Shown piece after piece: positions 50,001 through 62,097 of a stretch of 64,000 nucleotides of DNA. Source of the stretch: Glandiceps talaboti (taxonomy: Eukaryota > Hemichordata > Enteropneusta > Spengelidae); NCBI RefSeq assembly GCF_964340395.1, contig NC_135562.1:23406173-23470172 (forward strand), read 5' to 3'. The notes under the pieces were generated by a model. That model ran no database searches. It was not told the origin of the DNA and saw nothing but the letters and a program-made list of their open reading frames with translations. The translations under genes were made by a program, and so were the position numbers. Numbering within the stretch: the stretch's first letter is position 1; every line of letters begins with the position of its first letter.

Positions 50001-53000
50001 TAAGAATGAAATCATGACCAAATAATAATGGAATAAGAATGAAATCATGACCAAATAATAAAGGAATAAGAATGAAATCATGACCAAATAATAATGGAAT
50101 AAGAATGAAATCATGACCAAATAATAATGGAATAAGAATGAAATCATGACTAAATAATAATGAAATAAGAATGAAATCATGACCAAATAATAAAGGAATA
50201 AGAATGAAATCATGACCAAATAATAATGAAATAAGAATGAAATCATGACTAAATAATAATGGAATAAGAATGAAATCATGACTAAATAATAAAGTAATAA
50301 GAATGAAATCATGACCAAATAATAAAGGAATAAGAATGAAATCATGACCAAATAAGAATGAAATAAGAATGAAATCATGACCAAATAAGAATGGAATAAG
50401 AATGAAATCATGACTAAATAATAATGGAATAAGAATGAAATCATGACTAAATAATAAAGTAATAAGAATGAAATCATGACCAAATAATAAAGGAATAAGA
50501 ATGAAATCATGACCAAATAATAATGGAATAAGAATGAAATCATGACTAAATAATAAAGTAATAAGAATGAAATCATGACCAAATAATAAAGGAATAAGAA
50601 TGAAATCATGACCAAATAATAAAGTAATAAGAATGAAATCATGACCAAATAATAAAGGAATAAGAATGAAATCATGACCAAATAATAATGAAATAAGAAT
50701 GAAATCATGACCAAATAATAATGGAATAAGAATGAAATCATGACTAAATAAAAATGAAATAAGAATGAAATCATGACCAAATAATAAAGGAATAAGAATG
50801 AAATCATAACCAAATAATGATGGAATAAGAATGAAATCATGACTAAATAAAAATGGAATAAGAATGAAATCATAACCAAATAATGATGGAATAAGAATGA
50901 AATCATGACCAAATAATAATGGAATAAGAATGAAATCATGACCAAATAATAATGGAATAAGAATGAAATCATGTCCAAATAATAAAGTAATAAGAATGAA
51001 ATCATGACCAAATAAAAATGGAATAAGAATGAAATCATGACCAAATAATAATGAAATAAGAATGAAATCATGTCCAAATAATAATGGAATAAGAATGAAA
51101 TCATGTCCAAGTAATAAAGTAATAAGAATGAAATCATGACCAAATAAAAATGGAATAAGAATGAAATCATAACCAAATAATGATGGAATAAGAATGAAAT
51201 CATGACTAAATAAGAATGAAATAAGAATGAAATCATGACCAAATAATAATGGCATAAGAATGAAATCATGTCCAAATAATAAAGTAATAAGAATGAAATC
51301 ATGACCAAATAAGAATGGAATAAGAATGAAATCATGACCAAATAATAATGGAATAAGAATGAAATCATGACCAAATAATAAAGTAATAAGAATGAAATCA
51401 TGACCAAATAAGAATGGAATAAGAATGAAATCATGACCAAATAATAATGGAATAAGAATGAAATCATGACCAAATAATAAAGTAATAAGAATGAAATCAT
51501 GACCAAATAATAATGAAATAAGAATGAAATCATGACCAAATAAGAATGGAATAAGAATGAAATCATGACCAAATAATAAAGTAATAAGAATGAAATCATG
51601 ACTAAATAATAAAGTAATAAGAATGAAATCATAACCAAATAATAAAGTATTAAGAATGAAATCATGACCAAATAAGAATGAAATCATGTCCAAATAATAA
51701 AGGAATAAGAATGAAATCATGACCAAATAATAAAGTAATAAGAATGAAATCATGACTAAATAATAAAGTAATAAGAATGAAATCATAACCAAATAATAAA
51801 GTAATAAGAATGAAATCATGACCAAATAATAATGAAATAAGAATGAAATCATGACCAAATAATAATGGAATAAGAATGAAATCATGACCAAATAATAAAG
51901 TAATAAGAATGAAATCATGACTAAATAATAAAGTAATAAGAATGAAATCATAACCAAATAATAAAGTATTAAGAATGAAATCATGACCAAATAAGAATGA
52001 AATCATGTCCAAATAATAAAGGAATAAGAATGAAATCATGACCAAATAATAAAGTAATAAGAATGAAATCATAACCAAATAATAAAGTAATAAGAATGAA
52101 ATCATGACCAAATAAGAATGAAATCATGACCAAATAATAAAGGAATAAGAATGAAATCATAACCAAATAATAAAGTAATAAGAATGAAATCATAACCAAA
52201 TAATAAAGTAATAAGAATGAAATCATAACCAAATAATAATGGAATAAGAATGAAATCATGACCAAATAATAATGAAATAAGAATGAAATCATGACCAAAT
52301 AATAATGAAATAAGAATGAAATCATGACCAAATAATAAAGGAATAAGAATGAAATCATGACCAAATAATAATGGAATAAGAATGAAATCATGACTAAATA
52401 ATAAAGTAATAAGAATGAAATCATGACCAAATAATAAAGGAATAAGAATGAAATCATGACCAAATAATAATGAAATAAGAATGAAATCATGACCAAATAA
52501 TAATGGAATAAGAATGAAATCATGACCAAATAATAATGAAATAAGAATGAAATCATGACCAAATAATAATGGAATAAGAATGAAATCATGACTAAATAAA
52601 AATGAAATAAGAATGAAATCATGACCAAATAATAAAGGAATAAGAATGAAATCATAACCAAATAATGATGGAATAAGAATGAAATCATGACCAAATAATA
52701 ATGGAATAAGAATGAAATCATGACCAAATAATAATGGAATAAGAATGAAATCATGTCCAAATAATAAAGTAATAAGAATGAAATCATGACCAAATAAAAA
52801 TGGAATAAGAATGAAATCATGACCAAATAATAATGAAATAAGAATGAAATCATGTCCAAATAATAAAGTAATAAGAATGAAATCATGACCAAATAAAAAT
52901 GGAATAAGAATGAAATCATGTCCAAATAATAAAGTAATAAGAATGAAATCATGTCCAAATAATTTAAGGAATAAGAATGAAATCATGACCAAATAATAAT

Positions 53001-54733
53001 GGAATAAGAATGAAATCATGTCCAAATAATAAAGGAATAAGAATGAAATCATGACCAAATAATAATGGAATAAGAATGAAATCATGACCAAATAATAAAG
53101 GAATAAGAATGAAATCATGACCAAATAATAAAGTAATAAGAATGAAATCATGACCAAATAATAAAGTAATAAGAATGAAATCATGACCAAATAATAAAGT
53201 AATAAGAATGAAATCATAACCAAATAATAATGGAATAAGAATGAAATCATGACCAAATAATAAAGGAATAAGAATGAAATCATGACCAAATAATAAAGTA
53301 ATAAGAATGAAATCATGACCAAATAATAATGAAATAAGAATGAAATCATGACCAAATAATGATGGAATAAGAATGAAATCATAACTAAATAAAAATGGAA
53401 TAAGAATGAAATCATGACCAAATAATAAAGTAATAAGAATGAAATCATGACCAAATAATAATGGAATAAGAATGAAATCATGTCCAAATAATAAAGTAAT
53501 AAGAATGAAATCATGACCAAATAAAAATGGAATAAGAATGAAATCATGACCAAATAATAATGAAATAAGAATGAAATCATGACCAAATAATAATGAAATA
53601 AGAATGAAATCATGACCAAATAAAAATGGAATAAGAATGAAATCATAACCAAATAATAAAGTAATAAGAATGAAATCATGACCAAATAAAAATGGAATGA
53701 GAATGAAATCATGACTAATTAAAAATGGAATAAGAATGAAATCATGACCAAATAATAAAGTAATAAGAATGAAATCATGACCAAATAATAATGGAATAAG
53801 AATGAAATCATGTCCAAATAATAAAGTAATAAGAATGAAATCATGACCAAATAAAAATGGAATAAGAATGAAATCATGACCAAATAATAATGAAATAAGA
53901 ATGAAATCATGACCAAATAATAATGAAATAAGAATGAAATCATGACCAAATAAAAATGGAATAAGAATGAAATCATAACCAAATAATAAAGTAATAAGAA
54001 TGAAATCATGACCAAATAATAAAGTAATAAGAATGAAATCATGACCAAATAATAAAGTAATAAGAATGAAATCATGACCAAATAAAAATGGAATGAGAAT
54101 GAAATCATGACTAATTAAAAATGGAATAAGAATGAAATCATGACCAAATAATGATGGAACAAGAATGAAATCATGTCCAAATAATAATGGAATAAGAATG
54201 AAATCATGTCCAAATAATAAAGTAATAAGAATGAAATCATGACCAAATAAAAATGGAATAAGAATGAAATCATGACCAAATAATAATGAAATAAGAATGA
54301 AATCATGACCAAATAATAATGAAATAAGAATGAAATCATGACCAAATAAAAATGGAATAAGAATGAAATCATAACCAAATAATAAAGTAATAAGAATGAA
54401 ATCATGACCAAATAAAAATGGAATGAGAATGAAATCATGACTAATTAAAAATGGAATAAGAATGAAATCATGACCAAATAATGATGGAACAAGAATGAAA
54501 TCATGTCCAAATAATAAAGTAATAAGAATGAAATCATGACCAAATAATAATGGAATAAGAATGAAATCATGACTACATAAAAATGGAATGAGAATGAAAT
54601 CATGACCAAATAATAAAGTAATAAGAATGAAATCATGACCAAATAATAATGGAATAAGAATGAAATCATGTCCAAATAATAATGGAATAAGAATGAAATC
54701 ATGACCAAATAATAAAGTAATAAGAATGAAACC
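44075..54733. repeat. 33-bp satellite array, about 320 copies
   Basis: The unit is AAGAATGAAATCATGACCAA followed by ATAATAATGGAAT, made of three 11-bp modules (AAGAATGAAAT, CATGACCAAAT, AATAATGGAAT). Variants include ATAAAGTAAT, AAAAATGG, TGTCCAAA, TGACTAAA and ATAACCAAA. Some units lack the third module (22-bp form), for example near 46665 and 46790. Rare shared variants show block duplication: the one-base deletion GAATGAATCATG at 45694 and 48619, and CCAAGTAATAAAG at about 47742 and 51111. Near the right end GAATGAGAATG recurs at 53695, 54091, 54421 and 54586 (steps of 396, 330 and 165, all multiples of 33). Very long stop-free minus-strand frames (up to 1707 codons) arise because 33 is divisible by three. 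Confidence 0.97.
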
Positions 54734-55840
54734 AAATAATATTAAAAATCCAAAATATCAGAATTTAAGACTGAGAATTCAAGAAAGTACAAAAATTCCA
54801 ATGGAACCATGGGGAAAAATCTGTCATTTTGCATGTTTCATGGTATTGGGTGACCTGTACCCTAAAAATATAACATTAAAGTGCAATTTAAAACTTTTTC
54901 ATTGTAAAACTGTTACTCTTTTACAGATTTCTTCATAGAGAGAACCTGGAAAGTATTTATTAGAGTAGATAGTTAGGCTCCAAAATCCTAAAAAACTGTA
55001 ATTTCATCAAAATAGCAGCTAAATTGCCAGATTGCATTATTTATATTTCATCTGGAATACGAAATAAACATCAGATAAGGCTAAATTTAGGGTTTCAGGG
55101 GTTTCTTGGGGTGCTCTACTAGAATGTTGTCTCATTTTATCAAAATCAATTCATTATTAACCCATTTACATGGAAACGGATATCTCACAAATCAAATTAA
55201 ATTGAATTACAAAAATACAAGGTTACATCAAGACTTCATTAAAAGTTGCCGTCAGCTATCAAACTTGATTATACATATATTATTATGTATACCATTTTTT
55301 GCATTCATGTATCATTTGAGGAATACTGTCATTTGAGGAATTTCTTTTTACAAATATTGTGTTGCCATGGTAACATTTTAAAAATCCAGATAGGCTATTT
55401 TCATGTTGAACTAAACTGTTTTAAAACATTCAAAACACAGACCCATGATGCATTTAGATCTATGATGTAATTGTTTACATGGCAACTGAAACTAACTAGA
55501 TATGCTTGTGGTGCACTACAATATATTAGAACTTAAGTTGCATAAACTATGCAGAACTCGAGTTGATCAAGACATTGGTCAAGTTTGCTCATTTCATCAT
55601 TGGGATGCAGACTCACTGCATTCAAGTTGGGTTTTTATAAATAGAAGCTACATGTATTTAAAATTCAATATTGAACTACTGTGTATGTGAAGGAAGAAGA
55701 CTTACATGTGTGATAATCCAAGTATTTCAGGTAAGTTGTTTTCTAATCTAACCACTATCTATTTTGATCAGTTCAAGGTACTGCACATTTGTTTAAGTTC
55801 ACGGCATGTTCAAGTTCCAAGCAATCATTAGATTTATACT
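54734..55840. other. Unique sequence flanking the 33-bp satellite
   Basis: AT-rich sequence with short frames lacking recognisable motifs. TATTTCAG-GTAAGTT at about 55724-55738 joins acceptor and donor consensus but gives no exon. No gene is supported. Confidence 0.4.
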
Positions 55841-55847
55841 TTAAAGT

Positions 55848-56112
55848 CTATGTGAAATACTTTGTAGCATATTTTTTGTATCGGTCTTCAATTTGACCTA
55901 TTTCTGAGATTGTCCATGTCCATCCACCTCCACTAGGTTCAATACAGCACTCGGTGAAGAAAATAAAATGTTTGTTTACAGGGGCAATGTCTGGGAGAGT
56001 GGGCCATTTGAACTGTTTTCCTGCATATTGCAGAAACTTCACCAGTACTGTGTCCTCATTATCAGAGTCAATTATCACACCAGGGTACCAATCATCCTTA
56101 TCTGCGAAAGCA
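55848..56112 (-). pseudogene. C-terminal fragment of a transposon-like gene (WYPGV domain)
   Basis: The minus-strand frame ends at 55848 and contains DDWYPGVIIDSDNED, VKFLQYAGKQFKWP and WTISEIGQIEDRYKKY. A stop codon interrupts it just before VAFADKDDWYPG (near 56112). The layout GD-x-V, WYPG-V, FKWP resembles small Tudor/SH3-like barrels at the C-terminus of uncharacterised, repeat-associated invertebrate proteins. It may be the end of the same decayed gene as the minus-strand fragments at 57246-59642. Confidence 0.45.
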
Positions 56113-56214
56113 ACCTAGTCTCCAGTTAGTACCAGTACATGTAACAAGTTGCCCTTCATCACTATTTACACTGTTTATTCTTTTCCCAGCTCTACGTTGT
56201 TCTACTCTGTCTTT

Positions 56215-57245
56215 TATTGTTTTTTAGCACAACTGGAGGTTCAGTAGTGCTATAGGGATCGGATCGCCTGTCTGTCTGTCTGTCTGTCTGCCTGTGTGCG
56301 TGCGTGCATGCGTGTGTGTGTGTAAACAACTTAAAGTCAAAAACTACCGAACCAATTGCCATGATATTTGGTGGGTCCATTACCTAGGGTGTCTAGTTGG
56401 GAAATTTTTCAAATCAAAATGATCACATCAAAGGTGTGTGATTTGGGTAAAAAAAAGTGATTTTTGGGCAAAAACTACTTCGCAGATTGGAGCGAAATTT
56501 GGTGGGAGCATTCTTAAGGGGTGTAAAGTAAGATTTGTTCATGACATGATGATTCCATCAGTAATATGCAAATTAGGGCTAAAAATGTGTCTTTTTGGTT
56601 AAAAATCTATAATTCCAAAACTACTGAGCAGATTGGGCTGAAATTTAATGGGAATGCATCTAGGGATGTATGGATGAAGAAATATTAAGCATACAATGAT
56701 TCCATGAGTGATATGCAAATTAGGTGTAAAAATGTTCATTTTTGGTCAATGAGTCTGAAACTTGGTGAAATGATTCTGAAAGTGCTATTCTGTAGAGTTG
56801 CTTCAAAACATGTTGACAAAATTGACCCTAGCAACCACGACCACGCCCTTAGCAACAACCAAATGGCAGTATATTTTGGTCAAATAATAACATCATCTGG
56901 TAGGCAAATGAGTAAACATTCAAAAAATGTATGCAAATACCCTACGCCCATAGCAACAGCCAAATGGTTGTGTATTTCACAAAGATAACAACAGGGATTA
57001 TTAGACAATTGAATAAACATTCAAAAAATGTATGTAAATTTGCCTAGCAACAAGACCACGCCCATAGCAACAGCCAAATGATCACATATATTGCAAAGAT
57101 AATATCAGGAATTCATACACAAGTGAACAAAAACATTCAAAAATGTATGCAAATATATCTAACAACATTACCACGCCCATAGCAACAGCCAAATGATAGC
57201 ATATATCGTAAAGATAGCAACATGGTTGGATAGGCAACTGGATAG
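56215..57245 (+). mobile_element. Dispersed hairpin element with (GTCT)n and 114-bp internal repeats
   Basis: It starts near TTTTTTAGCACAACTGG, with GTTCAGTAGTGCTATAGG, the terminus seen inverted at 61080-61110 and 61800-61830. A (GTCT)n/(TG)n run follows, then three related modules of about 150 bp with AAACTAC, GATT-GG, AAATTTGGTGGGA and ATGATTCCAT, then four units of about 114 bp marked by AGCAACAGCCAAATG. It lies between the 57246-57695 frame and the WYPGV fragment, and appears to have broken that gene. Confidence 0.65.
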
Positions 57246-57695
57246 TCATTCAACAAATGAACACTTATTGTTAGCTTGAACTACCATATGGATAAACATT
57301 TTTAAAAACTGTACAGTTGTGCTACAACGCCATTGGCGGTATTTTTTTGGAAAGTCAGCCATGTTGGCATTTGTGTTATGAAGTGTTCTTGACACTATTT
57401 TTATGCATGCACTAACTTTGTTGCTACCAATTTGTTGACTCTCTGGCTCCATTACGCATTGTCTTATATTATCAGTAAATGGACCACTGATACTGTTAAA
57501 TTTATAAGTCTGTAGTTCTTTTGAGTCATTGTCATTTACATTTACTGTGTGTGATAATTTTTCTACTTCTTGTCTTAACTCTCTATTTCCTTCTCGAGAC
57601 TTGGTAAGCTTCTCTTTTGTTGTGTTGTTGTCTTTCTTTGCTTGTGATAGTGCTGTTTGGCAAAGTTTCTTTTCATGTTTTAATTTACTTATCAC
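57246..57695 (-). pseudogene. Coiled-coil fragment of a transposon-like gene
   Basis: The minus-strand frame of 149 codons begins with a charged helical stretch (KLKHEKKLCQTALSQAKKD, then KLTKSREGNRELRQEVEKL), a likely coiled coil over residues 1-60, followed by SGPFTDNIRQCVMEPESQQ and SACIKIVSRTLHN. The pattern of a coiled coil followed by TDNIRQCVM occurs in uncharacterised repeat-associated proteins of marine invertebrates, by memory only. Its end runs to the border of the dispersed element at 56215-57245. Confidence 0.45.
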
Positions 57696-57848
57696 TTTTT
57701 TTATGCTATCTGCTCTTCAGCAAGTTGTTTTGATTTATAGCTAGCATGCCTTTTTTCTTTTTTTCCAGCTCATTTACCTTGTTGCTAAGCTGTTAATATT
57801 TCCGCTGACAACAATGATCCTTCTTTGCTAAAGTCTCTTCTTTACCTT

Positions 57849-58094
57849 TTAATCTTTTATAATAATTTTGTGCTTCATAGCTTTCATCTTTTTCTTGCTA
57901 CTCTCAAGTTCTAACTCCAAAACTGTATTTTTCCTTTTCAAGACCTTTTTATCACCTAACTTTTCTTCATTCTTTCTTTTTTCGATCACTATACTCTTGT
58001 TCTGTAGTTCCCCTATTAACTTCATCCTAGCTAGCCTCTCGTGTTTGTATTTCTTATTTGCTACCTGATACTGTATAAATGGTACTTTCTTCAC
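57849..58094 (-). pseudogene. Second coiled-coil fragment of the same gene
   Basis: This minus-strand frame of 81 codons is rich in Lys and Glu (KKYKHERLARMKLIGELQNK, then KRKNTVLELELESSKKKMK). Between it and 57695, broken frames continue the same Lys/Glu-rich character, so several frameshifts have probably accumulated. Confidence 0.4.
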
Positions 58095-58164
58095 TTCTCC
58101 TTTCCTATCTTTCTTGACCTGAACATGTGTTTACAGAAATTCCTGTGATTGATGGTGATCAGTT

Positions 58165-58430
58165 TTATTTACCTTTACTGAACTCTTTTAATATTTTTGT
58201 GTAGGCATATCTGGCATTGTCTGTTGTCATTAATGGCTGCATGCTTGTTGACTCCAGGACCAAATTGAGCCATTTTGCCATGGTATTCCAGGTTGCTGAA
58301 ATTTGATCTCTGTATTGTTGTAACTCTATGACTACACCATTAGTTACTGCCTTGCATTCTACTGCACTGCTTTCATTTATTGTTGTCACTTTTATCCCTA
58401 TCCTGGTACATTCCAGTCCAATTACATCTA
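58165..58430 (-). pseudogene. Fragment downstream of the minisatellite
   Basis: Read on the minus strand from the array: IGLECTRIGIKVTT joins INESSAVECKAVTNGVVIE, then LQQYRDQISATWNTMAKWLN and LVLESTSMQPLMTTDNARYA, ending near EFSKGK. The first 15 residues are encoded by the last array unit (58381-58430), so the unit is itself a piece of this coding sequence. Confidence 0.5.
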
Positions 58431-59362
58431 TGTTGTCACTTTTGTCCCTATCCTGGTACATTCCAGTCCAATTACATCTATGTTGTCACTTTTATCCCTA
58501 TCCTGGTACATTCCGGTCCAATTACATCTATGTTGTCACTTTTGTCCCTATCCTGGTACATTCCAGTCCAATTACATCTATGTTGTCACTTTTGTCCCTA
58601 TCCTGGTACATTCCAGTCCAATTACATCTATGTTGTCACTTTTATCCCTATCCTGGTACATTCCAGTCCAATTACATCTATGTTGTCACTTTTGTCCCTA
58701 TCCTGGTACATTCCAGTCCAATTACATCTATGTTGTCACTTTTAACCCTATTCTGGTACATTCCAGTCCAACTACATCTATGTTGTCACTTTTGTCCCTA
58801 TCCTGGTACATTCCAGTCCAATTACATCTATGTTGTCACTTTTATCCCTATCCTGGTACATTCCGGTCCAACTACATCTATGTTGTCACTTTTATCCCTA
58901 TCCTGGTACATTCCGGTCCAACTACATCTATGTTGTCACTTTTATCCCTATCCTGGTACATTCCGGTCCAACTATGTTGTCACTTTTATCCCTATCCTGG
59001 TACATTCCAGTCCAATTACATCTATGTTGTCACTTTTGTCCCTATCCTGGTACATTCCAGTCCAACTACATCTATGTTGTCACTTTTGTCCCTATCCTGG
59101 TACATTCCGGTCCAACTACATCTATGTTGTCACTTTTATCCCTATCCTGGTACATTCCGGTCCAACTATGTTGTCACTTTTATCCCTATTCTGGTACATT
59201 CCGGTCCAACTACATCTATGTTGTCACTTTTATCCCTATCCTGGTACATTCCGGTCCAACTACATCTGTGTTGTCACTTTTATCCCTATCCTGGTACATT
59301 CCGGTCCAACTATGTTGTCACTTTTATCCCTATCCTGGTACATTCCAGTCCAAATACATCTA
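58381..59362. repeat. 50-bp minisatellite amplified from coding sequence, 20 units
   Basis: Seventeen 50-bp units and three 44-bp units (those at 58931, 59125 and 59269 lack six bases) run without a break. The unit begins TGTTGTCACTTTTATCCCTA. On the minus strand one frame encodes DVIGLECTRIGIKVTT, which is in frame with coding sequence on both sides of the array. Fifty is not a multiple of three, so successive units shift frame and one frame carries TAG and TAA; the host frame is therefore broken by the amplification. Confidence 0.93.
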
Positions 59363-59642
59363 TGTTACAGTCACATTCCTGTCTAATTTCTTTTACTTCA
59401 CTTTCTAAGAATTCCTGATATTCTGATGATGACATACTTTGATATTGGTGAATTATTTTTCTTTTTATATAGGCTAACTTTGAGGTGAGATGTAATCCTT
59501 GCTGACGTAACAAGTCCTCAAGTGCAGCTGATGAATATGAGGACCCTAAGAGTACCAGCACATGCTTGTAGCACACTGGAGTAGGAACTATGATTTTAGG
59601 ATAATACAAAGGAGATGATGAATAAAGATTCAATTTTAACAA
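59313..59642 (-). pseudogene. Fragment upstream of the minisatellite
   Basis: The minus-strand frame from 59642 includes LVLLGSSYSSAALEDLLRQQ, GLHLTSKLAYIKRKIIHQYQ and SSSEYQEFLESEVKEIRQEC, then DCNIDVFGLECTRIGIKVTT, whose last part is the first array unit. It is helical and charged, with no known domain recognised. It probably belongs to the same decayed gene as the downstream fragments. Confidence 0.45.
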
Positions 59643-60959
59643 CTATACTTTGTATGCTATTATCTATGGGATCCTTGAAGTGTCACAAAACATGAAATAT
59701 TGCCAAAAGAAATCGAAAATTTTAAGAATAACAAACAAAAGTGATGTTACTTTTAACAAAACACTATCTAAACCTTCAATAATTTTTGTATATTAAATTT
59801 TAAAATCAAACTTTAAAAAAAATTGAAAAAATTCACAAATAAACAAAAACAGCTGCCAATCAGAATAAAAATAACAAAAACAATAACAACAACATAATAA
59901 ACATGAACAAATGAAATAAAAGTACACCAAAACAGACATGTATAGTTATGCAAATTTAATGTGATCCGTTGACATAGACAGTGGAGGGGAAATAAATAAT
60001 GAATATTTCAAAAAGGCAACACAACAGAAATGACTCAGACTTTAGACACGCTATTAATAGTAACAATGCTTTTGTGTTAAGAAAAAAAATAAAAACTGGT
60101 TGCATCGATCACCAACTATAATTAGTTCATAATGCAAGACTAGTTACATCGTAACGTCATATAAACATGTAAATTTTTGACATAGATTTCTATTCACATC
60201 ATTGTAGGATACAGAATTAAATCATGTAAACTAATAGTTTACATCATCATTCATACTTAGATATCCTTATTTTCAACTTGGCATACCTGTAAATGTCTCA
60301 TCTGAAAAATTTTCTAGTGTGTATGCATATGTCTTCGAGTGCCATGATTGTTGTGGGTGGAGTGCTGGCGGGGGAATTCCCCACAAAACTCATCATACCA
60401 CACTGGAGTAACTTTCGTTCACTCTTAAGCCATTGCATTCATTGAAAAAATAACAACCCAAATGGGTAAAATAAACACTGTTTTACTTATTTTTAGGGTT
60501 CATTATAATTTCACGGCATAGTGTGAGGGAGAGAATCGTTTTTGAAAACTTCAAATTGACCTCACATCCCGATTTCTCTGCGAAAATTCAAGCAAAATAT
60601 ATCACCTTACTTTTCGAAACGGAGTCCACATGTTTATGAATTTATTATTTCCATATATGGTAAGGCTCAAAAGCCAAAGAGCTTTGATCTAACCCCAAGC
60701 AAATGACCCCATTTCCTGAGAGTGACAACATGGCTGTCTCGTATGACGAAGGGCTATTTTTACGGAGCGATTTTTCAACAATGTCACTATGTACGATATT
60801 GAAACTTCACTGAACAAATAAAAACAACATTTGTGTAAAAAGCTATTTTTTGGGTCGAATTTCCATCGCAAAATTAGAGCTGTTTAAAATTGTTCACACA
60901 CTCTACAGTGTATGCTTTCAGGCAGTTGTGTCTGCACGTCTGGAATACTTACAGTCAGT
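59643..60959. other. Unique AT-rich sequence, no gene seen
   Basis: Only short frames without recognisable motifs. A GC-richer patch at about 60340-60400 (GGGTGGAGTGCTGGCGGGGG) has no assigned role. Confidence 0.4.
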
Positions 60960-60974
60960 CTGGTGTTTTTTTTA

Positions 60975-60996
60975 GTTTAAGTTGTCAACACACACA

Positions 60997-61057
<61 letters not shown>

Positions 61058-61140
61058 GGACAGATACCGCACCATGCCTATAGCACTACTGAACTTCATT
61101 AGTTCAGTTATGCTAAAAATAACAAAAATAACAAAAATAA
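60975..61140 (-). mobile_element. Terminal fragment of the dispersed hairpin element, minus orientation
   Basis: A long (CA)n run (about 60988-61053) is followed by CCGCACCATGCCTATAGCAC and the hairpin CTGAACT-TCATT-AGTTCAG (61089-61107), then AAAATAACAAAAATAACC. On the minus strand this is the hairpin, TG-repeat and GACAACTTAAAC order seen on + at 56225-56340. Confidence 0.65.
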
Positions 61141-61229
61141 CCACCACAAAGTTAATGAGTGCGAATTCGTATTCGATTGTACATCGCTCGACCCGGAGCC
61201 GCTGAAATCTTGTGTCAATGATTCTACGG

Positions 61230-61529
61230 TTACGATGTGTCTTTTTCTAGCGTGAGCAATTTCTGCCAACCTGTCGACCTGTCTCTGTATACATGTACCT
61301 TCGTCTCCATTGTCTCTGCTGTTAGCTTGTCCATAGCTGACTTTGCTTTTGACTTGTGTTTGCCTCCGTTGGTCTGGTCACTGGTACTTGTACTCGGACC
61401 TGCTAAATTGACGTCCGCCCCTTCCATATCGCTTGAATTCCCTGACATGGTGACAGAACAAAGCTTCCCACTTAGTCCCTGGTGGCCTTGGATAGGTTTG
61501 CGACAAGTGGTACAAAGTCGGAGGGACAT
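61230..61529 (-). pseudogene. CxxC zinc-motif fragment, possible N-terminus of the decayed gene
   Basis: The minus-strand frame from ATG at 61529 begins MSLRLCTTCRKPIQGHQG, with a further Cys in SGKLC, a CxxC-x6-H-x-C-like zinc-binding motif of the form seen at the N-termini of uncharacterised repeat-associated invertebrate proteins. A Ser/Thr-rich linker follows (residues about 25-55), then KSKAKSAMDKLTAETMETKV and RSTGWQKLLTLEKDTS before the stop at 61230. An earlier in-frame ATG at 61613 adds 28 residues. It lies on the same strand and upstream of the fragments at 55848-59642. Confidence 0.5.
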
Positions 61530-61737
61530 ATGAGAGAAATTATTGTCCCAAAATACTGACCAGTTCCACACAGGACTGATTGAAAGTTTACAATGAAAAG
61601 TAAATTCATGCACGTGCGCAATACAGGGCTTACTCTTACATTAACATACTAAACAATGATGTCATACCAAAGAGGTCAATACTGAGGTCATCCCTAAACA
61701 GACTGCAATTACAATAAATGACACATAACCCCCCCCC

Positions 61738-61740
61738 CCC

Positions 61741-61781
<41 letters not shown>

Positions 61782-61863
61782 ACATATACCGCACCATGCC
61801 TATAGCACTACTGAACTTCATTAGTTCAGTTAGGCTAAAAATAACAAAAATAACCACCACAAA
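61738..61863 (-). mobile_element. Second terminal fragment of the dispersed hairpin element, minus orientation
   Basis: A (CA)n run, CCGCACCATGCCTATAGCAC, the hairpin CTGAACT-TCATT-AGTTCAG (61811-61829), and AACAAAAATAACCACCACAA occur in the same order as at 60975-61140. The two copies flank the zinc-motif fragment in the same orientation. Confidence 0.65.
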
Positions 61864-62097
61864 GTTTCAGACCGTGCCCCTTTCAGTAAAGTGTGTGCAG
61901 TTGTGGTACAATACTGTTGACCCAGATATTAATATTTATTTTATGAATGTTATCTATATCATACAGAGCCTCCTTCCTCATATGAAGAAAATGATGGTGA
62001 TCATGATTATGAGAAAATTCCTGGTGAGGATCTTATAAATTTTGAAATAATAATCAGTCCCCGAAAGGGGGTCTACTACAATGGGGCTCCGTCCATC
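61864..62097. other. Short unique stretch
   Basis: No gene or repeat is recognised; it separates the hairpin element from the 31-bp array. Confidence 0.4.

Noticed and set aside
44047-53712. Very long minus-strand open frames (up to 1707 codons) of FLFHYYLVMIS-type repeats
   Set aside because: The frames follow from a 33-bp satellite unit without stops; two frames are open at once, they switch where 22-bp units occur, and the content is simply the repeat.
58328-59418. Plus-strand frames of up to 352 codons across the 50-bp array
   Set aside because: All three + frames are open through the array by repeat structure; the coding sense is shown on the minus strand by flanking protein-like sequence.
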